Part shown: positions 24,556-34,060 of the stretch, in pieces
Numbering within the stretch: position 1 is the first letter of the stretch
How the letters are laid out: every line of letters starts with the position of its first letter
Assembly: GCF_023109675.1 (NCBI RefSeq)
Contig: NZ_JALDUR010000017.1
Location: 1 to 39,708, forward strand
DNA length: 39,708 bases
Reading direction: 5' to 3'
DNA from: Streptococcus parasanguinis
GTDB lineage: Bacteria; Bacillota; Bacilli; Lactobacillales; Streptococcaceae
The notes under the pieces: generated by a model
Database searches by the model: none
What the model saw: the letters and a program-made list of their open reading frames with translations, nothing else
Told to the model about the DNA's origin: nothing
Translations under genes and position numbers: made by a program

Positions 24556-25056
24556 TTAAAAAATTGATTTGTAATCTAAGACATCCGCAAAGCGTTCTGC
24601 CCAAATGTTCTCATAAAATTCATTGAGCGTTTCTGCCGGGATATCCTCTCCATCAAAGGTTGTGACAGCTCCTTCTGGAATGATCAGCTTATAGCCGTAT
24701 TCAAATCCCACTTTGACGGATGTATCGACACAATATTCTGTCTGCATACCACACAGGACCAGTTGTTCAACCCCTTGTTGATCCAAGTATTCTTTTAATC
24801 CTGTCTCTTTAAATATGCTATTGTATCGCTTCTGAAACACCTTCTCATCTGCCTTCCTCTTCAACAGGGGCGATAATTGCCAATCTTCCGAAGTTAAAGC
24901 CTCTGGCGTTTCAATATGCTGTATATAGATGATTTCAACCTGCTGTTTTCTAGCCTGATCTTGCAAATAAGCGATCTTCTCTAAGAGCTTTCCTGTCTCA
25001 AAACCTGTTTCCACTAAGATATTTTGTACATCAATAATGATAAAAGCTGTCTTCAC
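24556..25056 (-). CDS. Isochorismatase-family cysteine hydrolase
   Basis: 166 residues. Catalytic Asp in IIIDVQN (D9), conserved Lys in FQKRYNSIF, and nucleophile Cys in [12 protein letters not shown]; all three residues of the family triad are present. Substrate is not evident (pyrazinamide/nicotinamide-like amides or isochorismate are typical). The start codon is GTG, directly after the yqeK stop (TGA-GTG). Its place next to nadD and yqeK could hint at pyridine nucleotide salvage, but that is inference. Confidence 0.88.
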   Translation of the reverse strand: MKTAFIIIDVQNILVETGFETGKLLEKIAYLQDQARKQQVEIIYIQHIETPEALTSEDWQLSPLLKRKADEKVFQKRYNSIFKETGLKEYLDQQGVEQLVLCGMQTEYCVDTSVKVGFEYGYKLIIPEGAVTTFDGEDIPAETLNEFYENIWAERFADVLDYKSIF

Positions 25057-25653
25057 TCACTGCTCCTCTTTCAAATACTTCACAAAGGCGTTATAGGTTT
25101 CAAGTGTTTGGGGATAAATGGGCAATCCTTGGTGAGCCAGGTGTTCGACTGTGCGAGCCGTCTCATAGGCCACGGCACGATCCAAAGAAACTTGGGCGAT
25201 GTCACGCGCCTGATCTACCCCCGGAAAGGCCCGGTTGTGCTCAATGTAATCAGCCACATAGACAATCTTATCTAAGATCGACATCTGTCCACTCCCCACG
25301 GTGTGAATCTCAATACTGCGAAGAATGGCTGGATCTGTCAATCCGAGGTCTTCTTGAATCTTGTAAATCCCGACCATCCCATGCCAGACATTGTTGCCCC
25401 AGTTTTTTAATGCTGGATCCAGCTCATAGCGATCAATCAAGTCTAGAAATTCCTGATCTGATAATTTCTTGGCATAGTCATGTAACAAACCCGCTAGGCC
25501 AGCCTGCTCTTCGTCAGCCCCATAGCGTTTGGCCAAGTCACGCGCAGCCTTCTCAACCCCTAAACAGTGAGTTAGTCGCTTTTCTGGCAGGATTTGGCGC
25601 ATTTTTTCAAGCAAGACCTCACGAGAAAAGCCGAGATAGTTTTCATAGGTCAT
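25057..25653 (-). CDS. yqeK: HD-domain Ap4A hydrolase YqeK
   Basis: 198 residues. HD motifs are [29 protein letters not shown] and [22 protein letters not shown]. YqeK hydrolyses diadenosine tetraphosphate symmetrically to ADP, limiting alarmone levels. ATG overlaps the nadD stop (TAATG). The nadD-yqeK pairing is common in Firmicutes. Confidence 0.94.
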   Translation of the reverse strand: MTYENYLGFSREVLLEKMRQILPEKRLTHCLGVEKAARDLAKRYGADEEQAGLAGLLHDYAKKLSDQEFLDLIDRYELDPALKNWGNNVWHGMVGIYKIQEDLGLTDPAILRSIEIHTVGSGQMSILDKIVYVADYIEHNRAFPGVDQARDIAQVSLDRAVAYETARTVEHLAHQGLPIYPQTLETYNAFVKYLKEEQ

Positions 25654-26282
25654 TAATACAAACCTTCTTTCTTGATGTAGTCCAAGACTGGTTTTGGCAA
25701 CATAAAATTCGGCGTCCGGCCTTTAGCCACAAAATCACGCACCATACTAGAGGAGATGTCCATTAGAGGAACGTCCACCCAGATCACCGGATAAGAAGTC
25801 CCTGCCTTATAGCGTGGCCGCTGGACCCCGACAAATTGCACAATCTCCACCAATTCATCGATGCGGTGCCATTTTGGTAAATAATCTACCATATCTGCAC
25901 CAATGATGAAGTAATAATCTGTGTCTGGATCCCGTTCATTGAGCAAGAGCATGGTGTCGTAGGTATAGGAAATCCCTTTCCGCTCGAGTTCAATCGTCTC
26001 GATCTCCAGACCTTCAATGCCTTCAATGGCTAATTCCAGCATCTTAAGGCGATGGTGCTCTGCAATCGTCCCCTTGGCATCGACATGCGGCGGCTCATAC
26101 TCAGGCATCAAGAGCACCTTATCTAACCCTAATTGTTGGCGCACTTGATCCGCAACGACCAAATGGGCATTGTGGACCGGATTGAAATTTCCACCCAAAA
26201 TACCAACTTGTTTGCGTTTCTTGTCTTTGATCTCTGGCTCTAACTCTACCTTGGTAAAGGGAGTCAATAGTTCAATTGCCAT
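25653..26282 (-). CDS. nadD: Nicotinate-nucleotide adenylyltransferase
   Basis: Makes deamido-NAD from nicotinate mononucleotide and ATP. 209 residues with [16 protein letters not shown] (ATP-binding HxGH-type) and [13 protein letters not shown]. About 25 residues of charged N-terminal extension precede the core, as in other streptococcal NadD. Ribosome binding site GAGGAGAGC. In operon between yhbY and yqeK. Confidence 0.95.
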   Translation of the reverse strand: MAIELLTPFTKVELEPEIKDKKRKQVGILGGNFNPVHNAHLVVADQVRQQLGLDKVLLMPEYEPPHVDAKGTIAEHHRLKMLELAIEGIEGLEIETIELERKGISYTYDTMLLLNERDPDTDYYFIIGADMVDYLPKWHRIDELVEIVQFVGVQRPRYKAGTSYPVIWVDVPLMDISSSMVRDFVAKGRTPNFMLPKPVLDYIKKEGLY

Positions 26283-26303
26283 AGGTTTGCTCTCCTCGAT
26301 GTC

Positions 26304-26615
26304 TTAAATTTCTTTTACCTTCGCTGAAATTTTACGATTTTCTTTTTTGCTCGATTGTTTGAACAAGATGAGAATCCGACCAATCTTTTGGACAGTTTCC
26401 ACACCGATTTCTTCTTCCAAGATTTCTGCGACTTCATGGATATTCTCATCCGTATTTTGAAGAAGAGTCACCTTGATCAATTCTCGCGCATCCAGCGCTT
26501 GGCGCACACTGGTTTTGATTTGGTCATTGAGCCCATTTTTCCCAATTTGGATAATGGGTTTAAGGCTGTGGGCTTGGCTATTGAGGAAAGCCCGTTGTTT
26601 GGATGTTAATGTCAT
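26304..26615 (-). CDS. yhbY: YhbY-type RNA-binding protein (CRM domain)
   Basis: 103 residues, a single CRS1-YhbY domain. LTSKQRAFLNSQAHSLKPIIQIGKNGL and GRILILFKQSSKK are the family motifs. It associates with pre-50S particles. Ribosome binding site AAGGAAGTAAAAAC. It is separated from yqeH by 226 bp holding the cloverleaf-like element. Confidence 0.94.
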   Translation of the reverse strand: MTLTSKQRAFLNSQAHSLKPIIQIGKNGLNDQIKTSVRQALDARELIKVTLLQNTDENIHEVAEILEEEIGVETVQKIGRILILFKQSSKKENRKISAKVKEI

Positions 26616-26636
26616 GTTTTTACTTCCTTTTTTCTT

Positions 26637-26789
26637 GATCGTTATTTTAAGTGGTGGGGACGGCGGGAACTAATTTTTCAAAGATCTCATCTTTGAAAAA
26701 TGGATTTCCTCACCTCAAAATGGAGCCTTGGTCTCCATTTTGCCCTTGCCAATCTATCGATTGGCAACTACACCACGGCAATAACGATC
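26637..26789 (-). other. Cloverleaf-like structured element between yqeH and yhbY
   Basis: Perfect closing arms GATCGTTATT (26637-26646) with AATAACGATC (26780-26789) and GTGGTG (26651-26656) with CACCAC (26771-26776) enclose three perfect hairpins: 12-bp 26674-26685/26689-26700, 10-bp 26716-26725/26733-26742, 9-bp 26746-26754/26759-26767. No open frame of note and no gene. The element may be a mobile fold-back repeat or a cis RNA within the operon. I do not recognise it as BOX, RUP or a known riboswitch. Confidence 0.85.
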
Positions 26790-26841
26790 TCTTGATGAGC
26801 TCACTTTGTTCGCTCTTCAGATATATTTTTTCCTGTTTTTT

Positions 26842-27948
26842 TTAAATAATAGCTTTGCGGGTGACGACGGCGACGCCTTCTGGTGCCCACACAGCTACTT
26901 TTGCTTCCCCATTGACACGGATCCAGCCGAGTCCTGAGATGACGAGGTCTGTCTTGTCCTTGATGGTAAACTCATGAGAAACCAAGGGTGGGAATTCTTC
27001 TTTTTCCTTGCTGTTAGGGGGAGTTAATAAGCTACCCACATGCTTATCATAAAAGGCCGTAGCTCCTTCTAGCTTGGTTCGGTGAAGCTTGAGTTCGTTA
27101 TCAAAGAAGGCGGTGAAACCTTGCTTTTCTCCCTTGATAAAGTCAAAGCGTCCCAAGCCGCCCAAGAAGAGGGTTTGCTCTGGATTGAGCTGGTAGGTCT
27201 TGGGCTTGATTTCCTTTTTAGGGCTGACATACTTGAGGTTTTTAGCCGTCAAGTAGTGAGCCATCTGGTGGCGATGGATAATCCCTGGTGTATCGTAGAT
27301 GTAGGATCCATCGTCCAGTGGGATTTCAATCTTGTCCAGTGTTGTCCCTGGGAAGCGAGAAGTTGTAATAATATCCTTATCCCCAGTGATTTCTTGGACA
27401 ATCGCATTGATGAGGGTCGATTTTCCTACGTTGGTCACACCCACCACATAGACATCACGGCCTTTGCGGTGCTGCTCAATTTTTTCCATCAAATCCTTGA
27501 TAGCACTCTTGTTTTGGGCAGAGGTGAGGACCACATCGACAGGACGCATGCCTTCTTCGTGGGCTCGCTCCATCAACCAATGGGTCACCTTGCTATCCTT
27601 GACAGACTTGGGCAAGATATCCTTTTTATTTCCGACCAAAAGCACATCATTTCCTGTTACAAAGCGAGGTAAGCCAGGAATGACGGAGCCATTAAAGTCA
27701 AAAATATCGACTACATTGACCACGAGAGCATCACTATCTCCTACTTCATGAAGAAGTCTGAGGAAATCATCATCTGTCAGATGCACATCTGTGATTTCAT
27801 TATAGTGACGGAGACGGAAACAGCGTTGGCAATAGACTTCCCCTGTTTCCAAGCCCTTTTCAAGAGCTGATTGGGGAGTATAGCCCAGCCCCTCTTTGTT
27901 TTCTGTCTGAATGGGGGCTCCACAGCCAATACAGAATAATTCTTCCAT
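26842..27948 (-). CDS. yqeH: Ribosome biogenesis GTPase YqeH
   Basis: 368 residues. N-terminal zinc finger (CIGCGAPIQ...CQRCF), then a circularly permuted GTPase: NVVDIFDFNGS, GNKKDILPKS (G4) before VGVTNVGKSTLIN (G1) and DTPGI (G3). A C-terminal RNA-binding domain follows. Needed for 30S assembly in Bacillus. It starts 2 bp after yqeG. Confidence 0.96.
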   Translation of the reverse strand: MEELFCIGCGAPIQTENKEGLGYTPQSALEKGLETGEVYCQRCFRLRHYNEITDVHLTDDDFLRLLHEVGDSDALVVNVVDIFDFNGSVIPGLPRFVTGNDVLLVGNKKDILPKSVKDSKVTHWLMERAHEEGMRPVDVVLTSAQNKSAIKDLMEKIEQHRKGRDVYVVGVTNVGKSTLINAIVQEITGDKDIITTSRFPGTTLDKIEIPLDDGSYIYDTPGIIHRHQMAHYLTAKNLKYVSPKKEIKPKTYQLNPEQTLFLGGLGRFDFIKGEKQGFTAFFDNELKLHRTKLEGATAFYDKHVGSLLTPPNSKEKEEFPPLVSHEFTIKDKTDLVISGLGWIRVNGEAKVAVWAPEGVAVVTRKAII

Positions 27949-27950
27949 TC

Positions 27951-28490
27951 TTAAATTCCTTTTTTATATACAATCGGACCATATTTTTCGGCCATTTGCT
28001 TCATAACCCGGCGTTCACGCGCCCGGTTGATCTGCGTCTTGATGGAGTCATGCTCTACCAAGGGCTTGACCAAAATCGAACGAATACCCGCCCGATGAGC
28101 AGCCCGAATATCGGTCATCAACTGATCACCCACCATGACCACTTCATTTTTTTCATAGTGGAAACGTTTGAGAGCTCGATCAATCCCAAAAGTAAAAGGC
28201 TTAAGCGACCACGCTTCATAGTCAATATCAAATTTCTCAACCGCACGCTTGACCCGTTTGGGACTATTATTAGACACCACAATAACCCGGATCCCACCAT
28301 CACGAAGGTCATGCAACCACTGGCGCATCTCCGGAGTTCCATCCGGATTGTTCCAAGCAATCAAGGTGTTATCCAAATCCACAAGGACTGCCTTAATACC
28401 CTGTTTTTTCAAGTCTGCAACGGTGAGATCATAGGCTGCTTCCACCGCAAAATCTGGTTTGTAATTTTCGATTGACACGTTTTTCTCCAT
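27951..28490 (-). CDS. yqeG: YqeG family HAD-IIIA phosphatase
   Basis: 179 residues. HAD motif I is VLVDLDNTLIAW, motif II VVSNNSPKR, motif III/IV KPFTFGIDRAL...EVVMVGDQLMTDIRAA. Related to mitochondrial PTPMT-like/Gep4 phosphatidylglycerophosphate phosphatases; its role in streptococci is not settled. First gene of the yqeG-yqeH-yhbY-nadD-yqeK operon; ribosome binding site AAAGGAGTATAAAAA. Confidence 0.92.
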   Translation of the reverse strand: MEKNVSIENYKPDFAVEAAYDLTVADLKKQGIKAVLVDLDNTLIAWNNPDGTPEMRQWLHDLRDGGIRVIVVSNNSPKRVKRAVEKFDIDYEAWSLKPFTFGIDRALKRFHYEKNEVVMVGDQLMTDIRAAHRAGIRSILVKPLVEHDSIKTQINRARERRVMKQMAEKYGPIVYKKGI

Positions 28491-28506
28491 TTTTTATACT
28501 CCTTTC

Positions 28507-28535
28507 ATTGTAGCATAAAAAGGCCCATTTTGCAC
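28507..28535 (-). promoter_or_regulatory. Promoter of the yqeG operon
   Basis: On the minus strand GTGCAA, 17 bp, TACAAT with an upstream TGC (extended -10), 16 bp before the yqeG ATG. Confidence 0.55.
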
Positions 28536-28605
28536 TCGCTTCACGACTAAAACAACGACAGACTCCTATCAGGTCAATTTCACTGCTCAAAAAATAGACA
28601 AAATC

Positions 28606-28634
28606 CTTACAAAGTTCCAAAAACATGGTATAGT
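28606..28634 (+). promoter_or_regulatory. Promoter of the TVP38 gene
   Basis: CTTACA (28606-28611), 17 bp, TATAGT (28629-28634) with TGG upstream. It is about 26 bp before the ATG. Confidence 0.6.
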
Positions 28635-28660
28635 AGAAGAAAAAGAACTCGGAATTTTTT

Positions 28661-29275
28661 ATGAAACAAACAAGCTTAAAAGAGGTCTCTCCTCTTCTCC
28701 AGCGCATCATTAATTGGTCCTCCATCATCGGAGCTCTTGGGACCTTGGCCTTTTGTATCTGGGCCTACTTTGCTGGCATCCTTCAATCCAAGGAAACTTT
28801 GTCAGCTTTTATTCTACAAGCGGGCATCTTTGGACCCCCTCTCTTTATCTTTCTTCAGATCCTTCAGACAGTGGTCCCTATTATTCCCGGCGCCCTGACA
28901 TCTGTAGCAGGTGTTTTCATCTACGGTCATATTATCGGGACCATTTATAACTACATCGGCATCGTCATCGGTTGTGCTATTATCTTCCATCTCGCGAGAA
29001 TGTACGGGCCTAAGTTCGTCCAATCCATGGTCAGCCAGAAGACCTATGACAAGTATATTGGCTGGCTCAATGAAGGCAAGCGGTTCGATCGCTTCTTTAT
29101 CTTCATGATGATCTGGCCAGTTAGTCCTGCCGACTTCATCTGTATGCTGGCAGGTCTGACCAATATGACCTTCAAACGCTACATGTCCATCATCATCCTC
29201 TGCAAACCCATCACCCTGGTCATCTATACCTACGGCCTGACCTATATCATCGATTATTTCTGGAAAATGGCCTAA
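28661..29275 (+). CDS. TVP38/TMEM64 family membrane protein
   Basis: 204 residues with about five membrane segments (18-40, 52-72, 76-110, 142-162, 172-198). The SNARE-associated/DedA core shows FIFLQILQTVVPIIPGALTSVAGVFIYG and ARMYGPKFV; RFDRFFIFMMIWPVSPADFICMLAGLTNM is the second signature. Family members may be lipid scramblases or transporters; substrate unknown. Single gene divergent from yqeG. Confidence 0.9.
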   Translation: MKQTSLKEVSPLLQRIINWSSIIGALGTLAFCIWAYFAGILQSKETLSAFILQAGIFGPPLFIFLQILQTVVPIIPGALTSVAGVFIYGHIIGTIYNYIGIVIGCAIIFHLARMYGPKFVQSMVSQKTYDKYIGWLNEGKRFDRFFIFMMIWPVSPADFICMLAGLTNMTFKRYMSIIILCKPITLVIYTYGLTYIIDYFWKMA

Positions 29276-29312
29276 AAATAGTTACTTAAACTTTTTCTCT
29301 TACAGAATCATA

Positions 29313-29340
29313 CAAAAAAACACGGCATACCGCCGTGTTT
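29313..29340 (-). terminator. Terminator after valS
   Basis: Stem AAACACGGC/GCCGTGTTT (29318-29326 with 29332-29340), 5-nt loop, then a run of seven T on the minus strand. It can also slow transcription from the convergent TVP38 gene. Confidence 0.92.
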
Positions 29341-29346
29341 CTGTGT

Positions 29347-31998
29347 TTATTTCACAAGTTTCTTCATCTCATCAATACGTGCGACGGTCGCATCGTACTT
29401 CGCTTGGTAGTCGGCTTGTTTGTCGCGTTCTTTTTGGACGACTTCTGGTTTGGCATTGGCTACGAAGCGTTCGTTAGAGAGTTTCTTACCAACCATATCC
29501 AGTTCTTTTTGCCATTTGGCTAATTCTTTTTCAAGACGGGCCAATTCTTCTTCAACATTGAGAAGGTCAGCCAGTGGCAAGTAGATTTCTGCACCTGTGA
29601 TGATGCTTGACATAACCAAGTCAGGTACTTCGACATCTGCTGCAATTTCCAGGTGTTCTGGGTTTGTGAAGCGTTTGATGTAGTTGACATTATCATTGAA
29701 GAAGGCATCGAGCTTGCTGTCGCTTGTCTTGATCAAGATAGTGATTGGCTTACTTGGCGCTACGTTCACTTCTGCACGTGAGTTACGAACGGAGCGAATC
29801 ACATCTTTAAGAGCTTCTACACCAGCTGCTGCTTCCTCGTTTTCAAACTCTGGACGAACCACTGGGTATTCCGCCGTCACGATTGTTCCTTCAGAGATTT
29901 GGCCGTAGATTTCTTCAGTTACGAATGGCATAATTGGGTGAAGGAGACGCAAGATTTGGTCCAAAGTGTAAAGAAGAACAGAGCGTGTGATAACTTTTTC
30001 GTCTTCGTTATCGCTGTATAGCACTTCCTTAGTCAACTCAACATACCAGTCCGCAAACTCATCCCAGATGAAGTTGTAGAGGATGTGACCAGCCACACCG
30101 AATTCAAACTTATCAAAGTTTTCAGTGACTTTTCCAATAGTTTCGTTGAGGTTGTGGAGAATCCAACGGTCTGTCACGTTACCTGATTGACCAGCAGCGA
30201 CTTTAGCCACATTTTCACGCGCCACCTCCAAGGTCAAACCTTCATTGTTCATGAGGATGTAACGTGAGATGTTCCAAATCTTGTTAATGAAGTTCCATGA
30301 CGCATCCATTTTCTCGTAAGAGAAACGCACGTCTTGCCCTGGTGCAGAACCGTTTGAAAGGAACCAACGAAGGGCATCGGCACCGTATTTCTCGATAACA
30401 TCCATTGGGTCAATCCCGTTACCGAGTGACTTAGACATCTTGCGTCCTTGCTCGTCACGAATGAGACCGTGAATCAGGACGTTTTGGAATGGCTGACGGC
30501 CAGTGAATTCCAATGATTGGAAAATCATACGAGACACCCAGAAGAAGATGATGTCGTAACCTGTTACCAAGGTTGAAGTTGGGAAGTAACGTTTGAAGTC
30601 TTCTGACTCGACATCAGGCCAGCCCATAGTTGAGAATGGCCAAAGAGCTGAACTAAACCAAGTATCCAAGACATCTTCGTCTTGCTTCCATCCGTCACCT
30701 TCTGGCGCTTCTTCGCCAACGTACATTTCACCCTCAGCATTGTACCATGCAGGGATTTGATGACCCCACCAGAGCTGACGAGAGATTACCCAGTCGTGGA
30801 CATTTTCCATCCATTGAAGGAAGGTATCGTTGAAACGAGGTGGGTAGAATTCTACCTTATCATCTGTGTCTTGGTTGGCAATGGCATTCTTAGCCAATTG
30901 ATCCATCTTGACGAACCATTGCGTAGACAAGCGTGGCTCAACCATAACCCCTGTACGCTCTGAGTGACCAACTGAATGGGTCATCTTCTCAATCTTAACA
31001 AGGGCACCGATTTCTTCCAATTTCTTAACAACAGCCTTACGTGCTTCAAAGCGGTCCATACCGTTGAATTCGCCAGCCAATTCATTCATGGTACCATCAT
31101 CGTTCATAACGTTGACTTGCGGAAGATTATGACGTTGACCAACCAAGAAGTCATTAGGGTCGTGGGCAGGTGTGATCTTCACCACACCGGTACCGAATTC
31201 AGGGTCTGCGTGTTCGTCACCAACGATTGGGATTGGCTTGTTCAAGATTGGCAAGATAACATTTTTACCAATCAAGTCTTTATAACGGTCATCATTTGGG
31301 TTAACCGCTACGGCAGTATCCCCAAACATAGTCTCAGGACGAGTTGTTGCTACTTCAAGGGCACGTGAACCGTCTTCCAACATGTAGTTCATGTGGTAGA
31401 AGGCACCTTCGACATCCTTGTGAATAACCTCGATATCAGAAAGGGCTGTACGGGCTTTTGGATCCCAGTTGATGATAAATTCACCACGGTAGATCCAGCC
31501 CTTCTTGTAAAGCTCTACAAAGACCTTACGAACGGCTTTTGACAACCCTTCATCAAGGGTAAAACGCTCACGAGAGTAGTCTACAGAAAGCCCCATCTTG
31601 CCCCATTGTTGCTTGATAGTAGTGGCATACTCGTCTTTCCATTTCCAAACTTTATCAAGGAATTTTTCACGACCAAGGTCATAACGAGAGATGCCGTCCT
31701 CAGCCAAACGCGCTTCTACTTTAGCTTGAGTAGCAATACCTGCGTGGTCCATACCTGGAAGCCAAAGCGTATCGAAACCTTGCATCCGTTTTTGACGGAT
31801 GATGATATCTTGCAAAGTTGTATCCCAAGCGTGACCAAGGTGAAGTTTACCAGTTACGTTTGGTGGTGGAATAACGATTGAATAAGGCTTAGCCTTTTTA
31901 TCGCCAGAAGGCTTGAAAACATCTTCGTCAAGCCATTTTTGGTAACGACCAGCCTCAACCTCGGCTGGATTGTATTTAGGTGAAAGTTCTTTAGACAT
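29347..31998 (-). CDS. valS: Valyl-tRNA synthetase
   Basis: Class I synthetase of 883 residues. HIGH motif in [21 protein letters not shown] in [11 protein letters not shown], a CP1 editing domain between, anticodon-binding domain ([14 protein letters not shown]) and a C-terminal coiled coil ([21 protein letters not shown]). Ribosome binding site AAAGGACGC. It is third in an operon whose only obvious control is a valine T-box, 28 bp after the acetyltransferase gene. Confidence 0.97.
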   Translation of the reverse strand: MSKELSPKYNPAEVEAGRYQKWLDEDVFKPSGDKKAKPYSIVIPPPNVTGKLHLGHAWDTTLQDIIIRQKRMQGFDTLWLPGMDHAGIATQAKVEARLAEDGISRYDLGREKFLDKVWKWKDEYATTIKQQWGKMGLSVDYSRERFTLDEGLSKAVRKVFVELYKKGWIYRGEFIINWDPKARTALSDIEVIHKDVEGAFYHMNYMLEDGSRALEVATTRPETMFGDTAVAVNPNDDRYKDLIGKNVILPILNKPIPIVGDEHADPEFGTGVVKITPAHDPNDFLVGQRHNLPQVNVMNDDGTMNELAGEFNGMDRFEARKAVVKKLEEIGALVKIEKMTHSVGHSERTGVMVEPRLSTQWFVKMDQLAKNAIANQDTDDKVEFYPPRFNDTFLQWMENVHDWVISRQLWWGHQIPAWYNAEGEMYVGEEAPEGDGWKQDEDVLDTWFSSALWPFSTMGWPDVESEDFKRYFPTSTLVTGYDIIFFWVSRMIFQSLEFTGRQPFQNVLIHGLIRDEQGRKMSKSLGNGIDPMDVIEKYGADALRWFLSNGSAPGQDVRFSYEKMDASWNFINKIWNISRYILMNNEGLTLEVARENVAKVAAGQSGNVTDRWILHNLNETIGKVTENFDKFEFGVAGHILYNFIWDEFADWYVELTKEVLYSDNEDEKVITRSVLLYTLDQILRLLHPIMPFVTEEIYGQISEGTIVTAEYPVVRPEFENEEAAAGVEALKDVIRSVRNSRAEVNVAPSKPITILIKTSDSKLDAFFNDNVNYIKRFTNPEHLEIAADVEVPDLVMSSIITGAEIYLPLADLLNVEEELARLEKELAKWQKELDMVGKKLSNERFVANAKPEVVQKERDKQADYQAKYDATVARIDEMKKLVK

Positions 31999-32025
31999 GT
32001 GTGCGTCCTTTCTAGTTATTTCTTT

Positions 32026-32595
32026 TTAATGTTTATTTTGAGTTTCCCACTCACTCTTCAGCAAGCCGTATCTCAAATCATCACAGCGATTGCCTTGGGC
32101 ATCTTTACGGTCTCTTATGCGTGCTTCAAGGGTGAAACCAAGCTTCTCAGCAACTCGTTGACTTTGGACATTGTAGCTAAAGCAAGACAATTCTACCTTA
32201 TGAAGCCCTAGTTCTTTAAAAGCCAGGTCAATCAAGGTACGCGCTGCTTCGGGTACATAACCCCGGCCCCAATAGTCTGGGTGCAAGGTATAGCCAATCT
32301 CCAGCACATCGTCTTCGTGGCGATGGTTGAAGTCAACAGAGCCAATGATTCTATCGGTTCCTTTGACCACAATGCCGTAACCAGCTGGAAGATTTTCTTT
32401 TTGATTGCGATCGGGAAGGATATGCTCTAGATAATAGATCTCGTCTTCCAAGGTCTTGACGGGTGGAAAGCCTGCTGGGTAAGAGACTTCTGGAAGACTG
32501 GCGTAGGCATGGATGTCCTCAGCATCCGCCACTGTTCGGACTCGTAAGACCAGACGCTCCGTTTCGATTCGTTCTGGCAGCTCAGCTCTTGTCAT
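32026..32595 (-). CDS. GNAT family N-acetyltransferase (RimJ/RimL type)
   Basis: 189 residues. ETERLVLRVRTVADAEDI at the start, IGYTLHPDYWGRGYVPEAAR as acetyl-CoA loop, and HKVELSCFSYNVQSQRVAEKLGF typical of RimL-like enzymes that acetylate protein N-termini or small amines. Target unknown. It overlaps the flavin reductase gene by 14 bp and precedes valS, so it shares the valine T-box. Confidence 0.9.
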   Translation of the reverse strand: MTRAELPERIETERLVLRVRTVADAEDIHAYASLPEVSYPAGFPPVKTLEDEIYYLEHILPDRNQKENLPAGYGIVVKGTDRIIGSVDFNHRHEDDVLEIGYTLHPDYWGRGYVPEAARTLIDLAFKELGLHKVELSCFSYNVQSQRVAEKLGFTLEARIRDRKDAQGNRCDDLRYGLLKSEWETQNKH

Positions 32596-33160
32596 TCTTC
32601 TTCCTCGCTTTCTTCATAAAGCTTCCCATGGGGTCGACTCGGTCGTCCAGATAACGATAAACGCGCTGATGGCCGTCCCCCATAAAGTAAGTCGGTGCAA
32701 AACGGTCATTTTTTAAATGCCCCTTATCATCTAAGAGCTCTGGATCAGCCAGTCGCTCAAGAATCTTTGCAAAGATATGGCAAATGCCATCTTCCTCGAT
32801 AATCCGATCTACCTGGCAATCCAATACGACTGGACAGGCCTCCAAAATCGGAGCCTGGGTCCGTTCAGAAATCTCATAGTCCAGCCCTAAGTGATCCAAC
32901 TTCTCCCGATGGCTGATAAAGCCAGCCTGCTCCATCTCCAGCATAAAGTTTTCATCAGGGATGTTCACAGTGAACTGTTGATAATGCTTAATCTGGTCTG
33001 CCGCATTTTCCTCAGCACCAACCCCTATGACGAGCCAATCTCCCAGACTATAAGAGGAACTGCAGGTTGTGATATTGTGCTCAAAGTTCTGGTCCTGATA
33101 CCCCAAGATGAAGATCGGAAAACCATAGTAGAGTTTACTGGTGTTAAAAGATTGTTTCAT
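32582..33160 (-). CDS. Flavin reductase-like (flavoredoxin) protein
   Basis: 192 residues with the FMN-binding split-barrel pattern: NITTCSSSYSLGDWLVIGVG near the start, QFTVNIPDENFMLEMEQAGF and APILEACPVVLDCQVDRII. Likely binds FMN and acts in an NAD(P)H-flavin or small redox reaction; the partner is unknown. First gene after the valine T-box, linked to the acetyltransferase and valS. Confidence 0.87.
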   Translation of the reverse strand: MKQSFNTSKLYYGFPIFILGYQDQNFEHNITTCSSSYSLGDWLVIGVGAEENAADQIKHYQQFTVNIPDENFMLEMEQAGFISHREKLDHLGLDYEISERTQAPILEACPVVLDCQVDRIIEEDGICHIFAKILERLADPELLDDKGHLKNDRFAPTYFMGDGHQRVYRYLDDRVDPMGSFMKKARKKNDKS

Positions 33161-33186
33161 GACAACCTCCTTTGGCTAGGGGTGTA

Positions 33187-33480
33187 AAAGAAAAATAGTC
33201 CCTGTCATTAATCTGACAGGGACGAATGTGTTGATCCGCGGTACCACCCAAATTCGGGCAAAGCCCGCATCTTTAATCTTCTTGTTTCACTTTTATGACG
33301 TCGTTAGCTCGTCTTGGCGTACTTCAGTACAGCCTGCAACTCGCCGCCTAGTCCTAAAAGGAAACAAAAAGATTTATATTTCATTTTTTAATTTCATCCA
33401 TTAGCAACCAGTTTTGACACATTTGTGGACTTCTCAGCACCGCCACTTTCTGTAAAATGTGGGATTCAAAACACCTCTAA
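33187..33480 (-). promoter_or_regulatory. T-box riboswitch, valine type, for flavin reductase-acetyltransferase-valS
   Basis: T-box GGGTGGTACCGCGG (33236-33249, minus), then the terminator: 10-bp stem 33198-33207/33214-33223 and a T-rich run. A stem I region lies upstream (GTGGCGGTGCTGAGA). The triplet GTC (33416-33418, minus) followed by A is the probable specifier codon, valine. It controls an operon in which valS is third. This leader explains the 370-bp gap before the HhH gene. Confidence 0.92.
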
Positions 33481-33487
33481 TAGGTTC

Positions 33488-33516
33488 ATTTTAGCAAGTT
33501 TTCTTGGAAATAGCAA
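33488..33516 (-). promoter_or_regulatory. Promoter of the valine T-box operon
   Basis: On the minus strand TTGCTA (33511-33516), 17 bp, TAAAAT (33488-33493), placed directly before the T-box leader. Confidence 0.75.
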
Positions 33517-33532
33517 GAAATCACAAAAGCGA

Positions 33533-33880
33533 TTATTTAAATTTAACGCCTAGTTCTTTCAATTTCTTGATTGTAGCTGGGCCGATTCCTTTAAGGGCCA
33601 ACAACTCTTTTTCTGTCCAATTTGCAAAGTCCGCAACAGAGCGAATACCTTCATCATAGAATGTTTGCGCACGATCAAGTGCCACACCTTCCAAACTTGC
33701 AGCAAATTCTTCCACTGAAGAAGCTGCTTGTTTCACTTCTTTCGCCACTGCTTTTGTAGCTTTCTCAACCTTTTTAGGTGCTTCTTTCACAGCTGCAGTT
33801 ACAGTTGCGACAGCTTTTTTCAAAAGATGTCTATTTTGATGTTTGTATTGTTTCGCACGGTTTACGTTCTTCTTTGCCAT
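33533..33880 (-). CDS. Helix-hairpin-helix protein with a histone-H1-like Lys/Ala tail
   Basis: 115 residues. The first 60 are Lys/Ala/Val-rich (KKAVATVTAAVKEAPKKVEK), like an H1 tail or an amphipathic coil. The C-terminal half ends in a helix-hairpin-helix: WTEKELLALKGIGPATIKKLKELGV, as in DNA-binding enzymes and RpoA-CTD-like folds. Ribosome binding site TTAGGAGGAAAA is strong. Likely a small DNA- or RNA-binding protein; it is not a known enzyme. Single gene with a 5' leader of about 90 bp. Confidence 0.8.
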   Translation of the reverse strand: MAKKNVNRAKQYKHQNRHLLKKAVATVTAAVKEAPKKVEKATKAVAKEVKQAASSVEEFAASLEGVALDRAQTFYDEGIRSVADFANWTEKELLALKGIGPATIKKLKELGVKFK

Positions 33881-33975
33881 TTTTCCTCCTAAATTCAGTG
33901 ATCAATTCCTAAGGCAACAAGGTTTCATCACTATCATTCCATTCAAAAATCCGTTGATGTCATTTCAACTTTTTT

Positions 33976-34003
33976 ATTGTATCACAATCCCCTAAAAAAT
34001 CAA
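33976..34003 (-). promoter_or_regulatory. Promoter of the HhH protein gene
   Basis: On the minus strand TTGATT (33998-34003), 16 bp, TACAAT (33976-33981) with TGA upstream. The 5' leader of about 90 nt holds a weak AGTGAT/ATCACT stem. Confidence 0.65.
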
Positions 34004-34060
34004 GTCATTGCTCAATTTTCAGGTAAATCTAGCTAGTTAAACGCCTTCAATAAGGTATTT

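Noticed and set aside
25104..25766. Long plus-strand frame (220 codons) opposite yqeK
   Set aside because: Shadow of the HD-domain gene; unusual composition rich in Pro, His, Ser and Arg.
27082..27672. Plus-strand frame of 196 codons opposite yqeH
   Set aside because: Antisense shadow of the GTPase gene.
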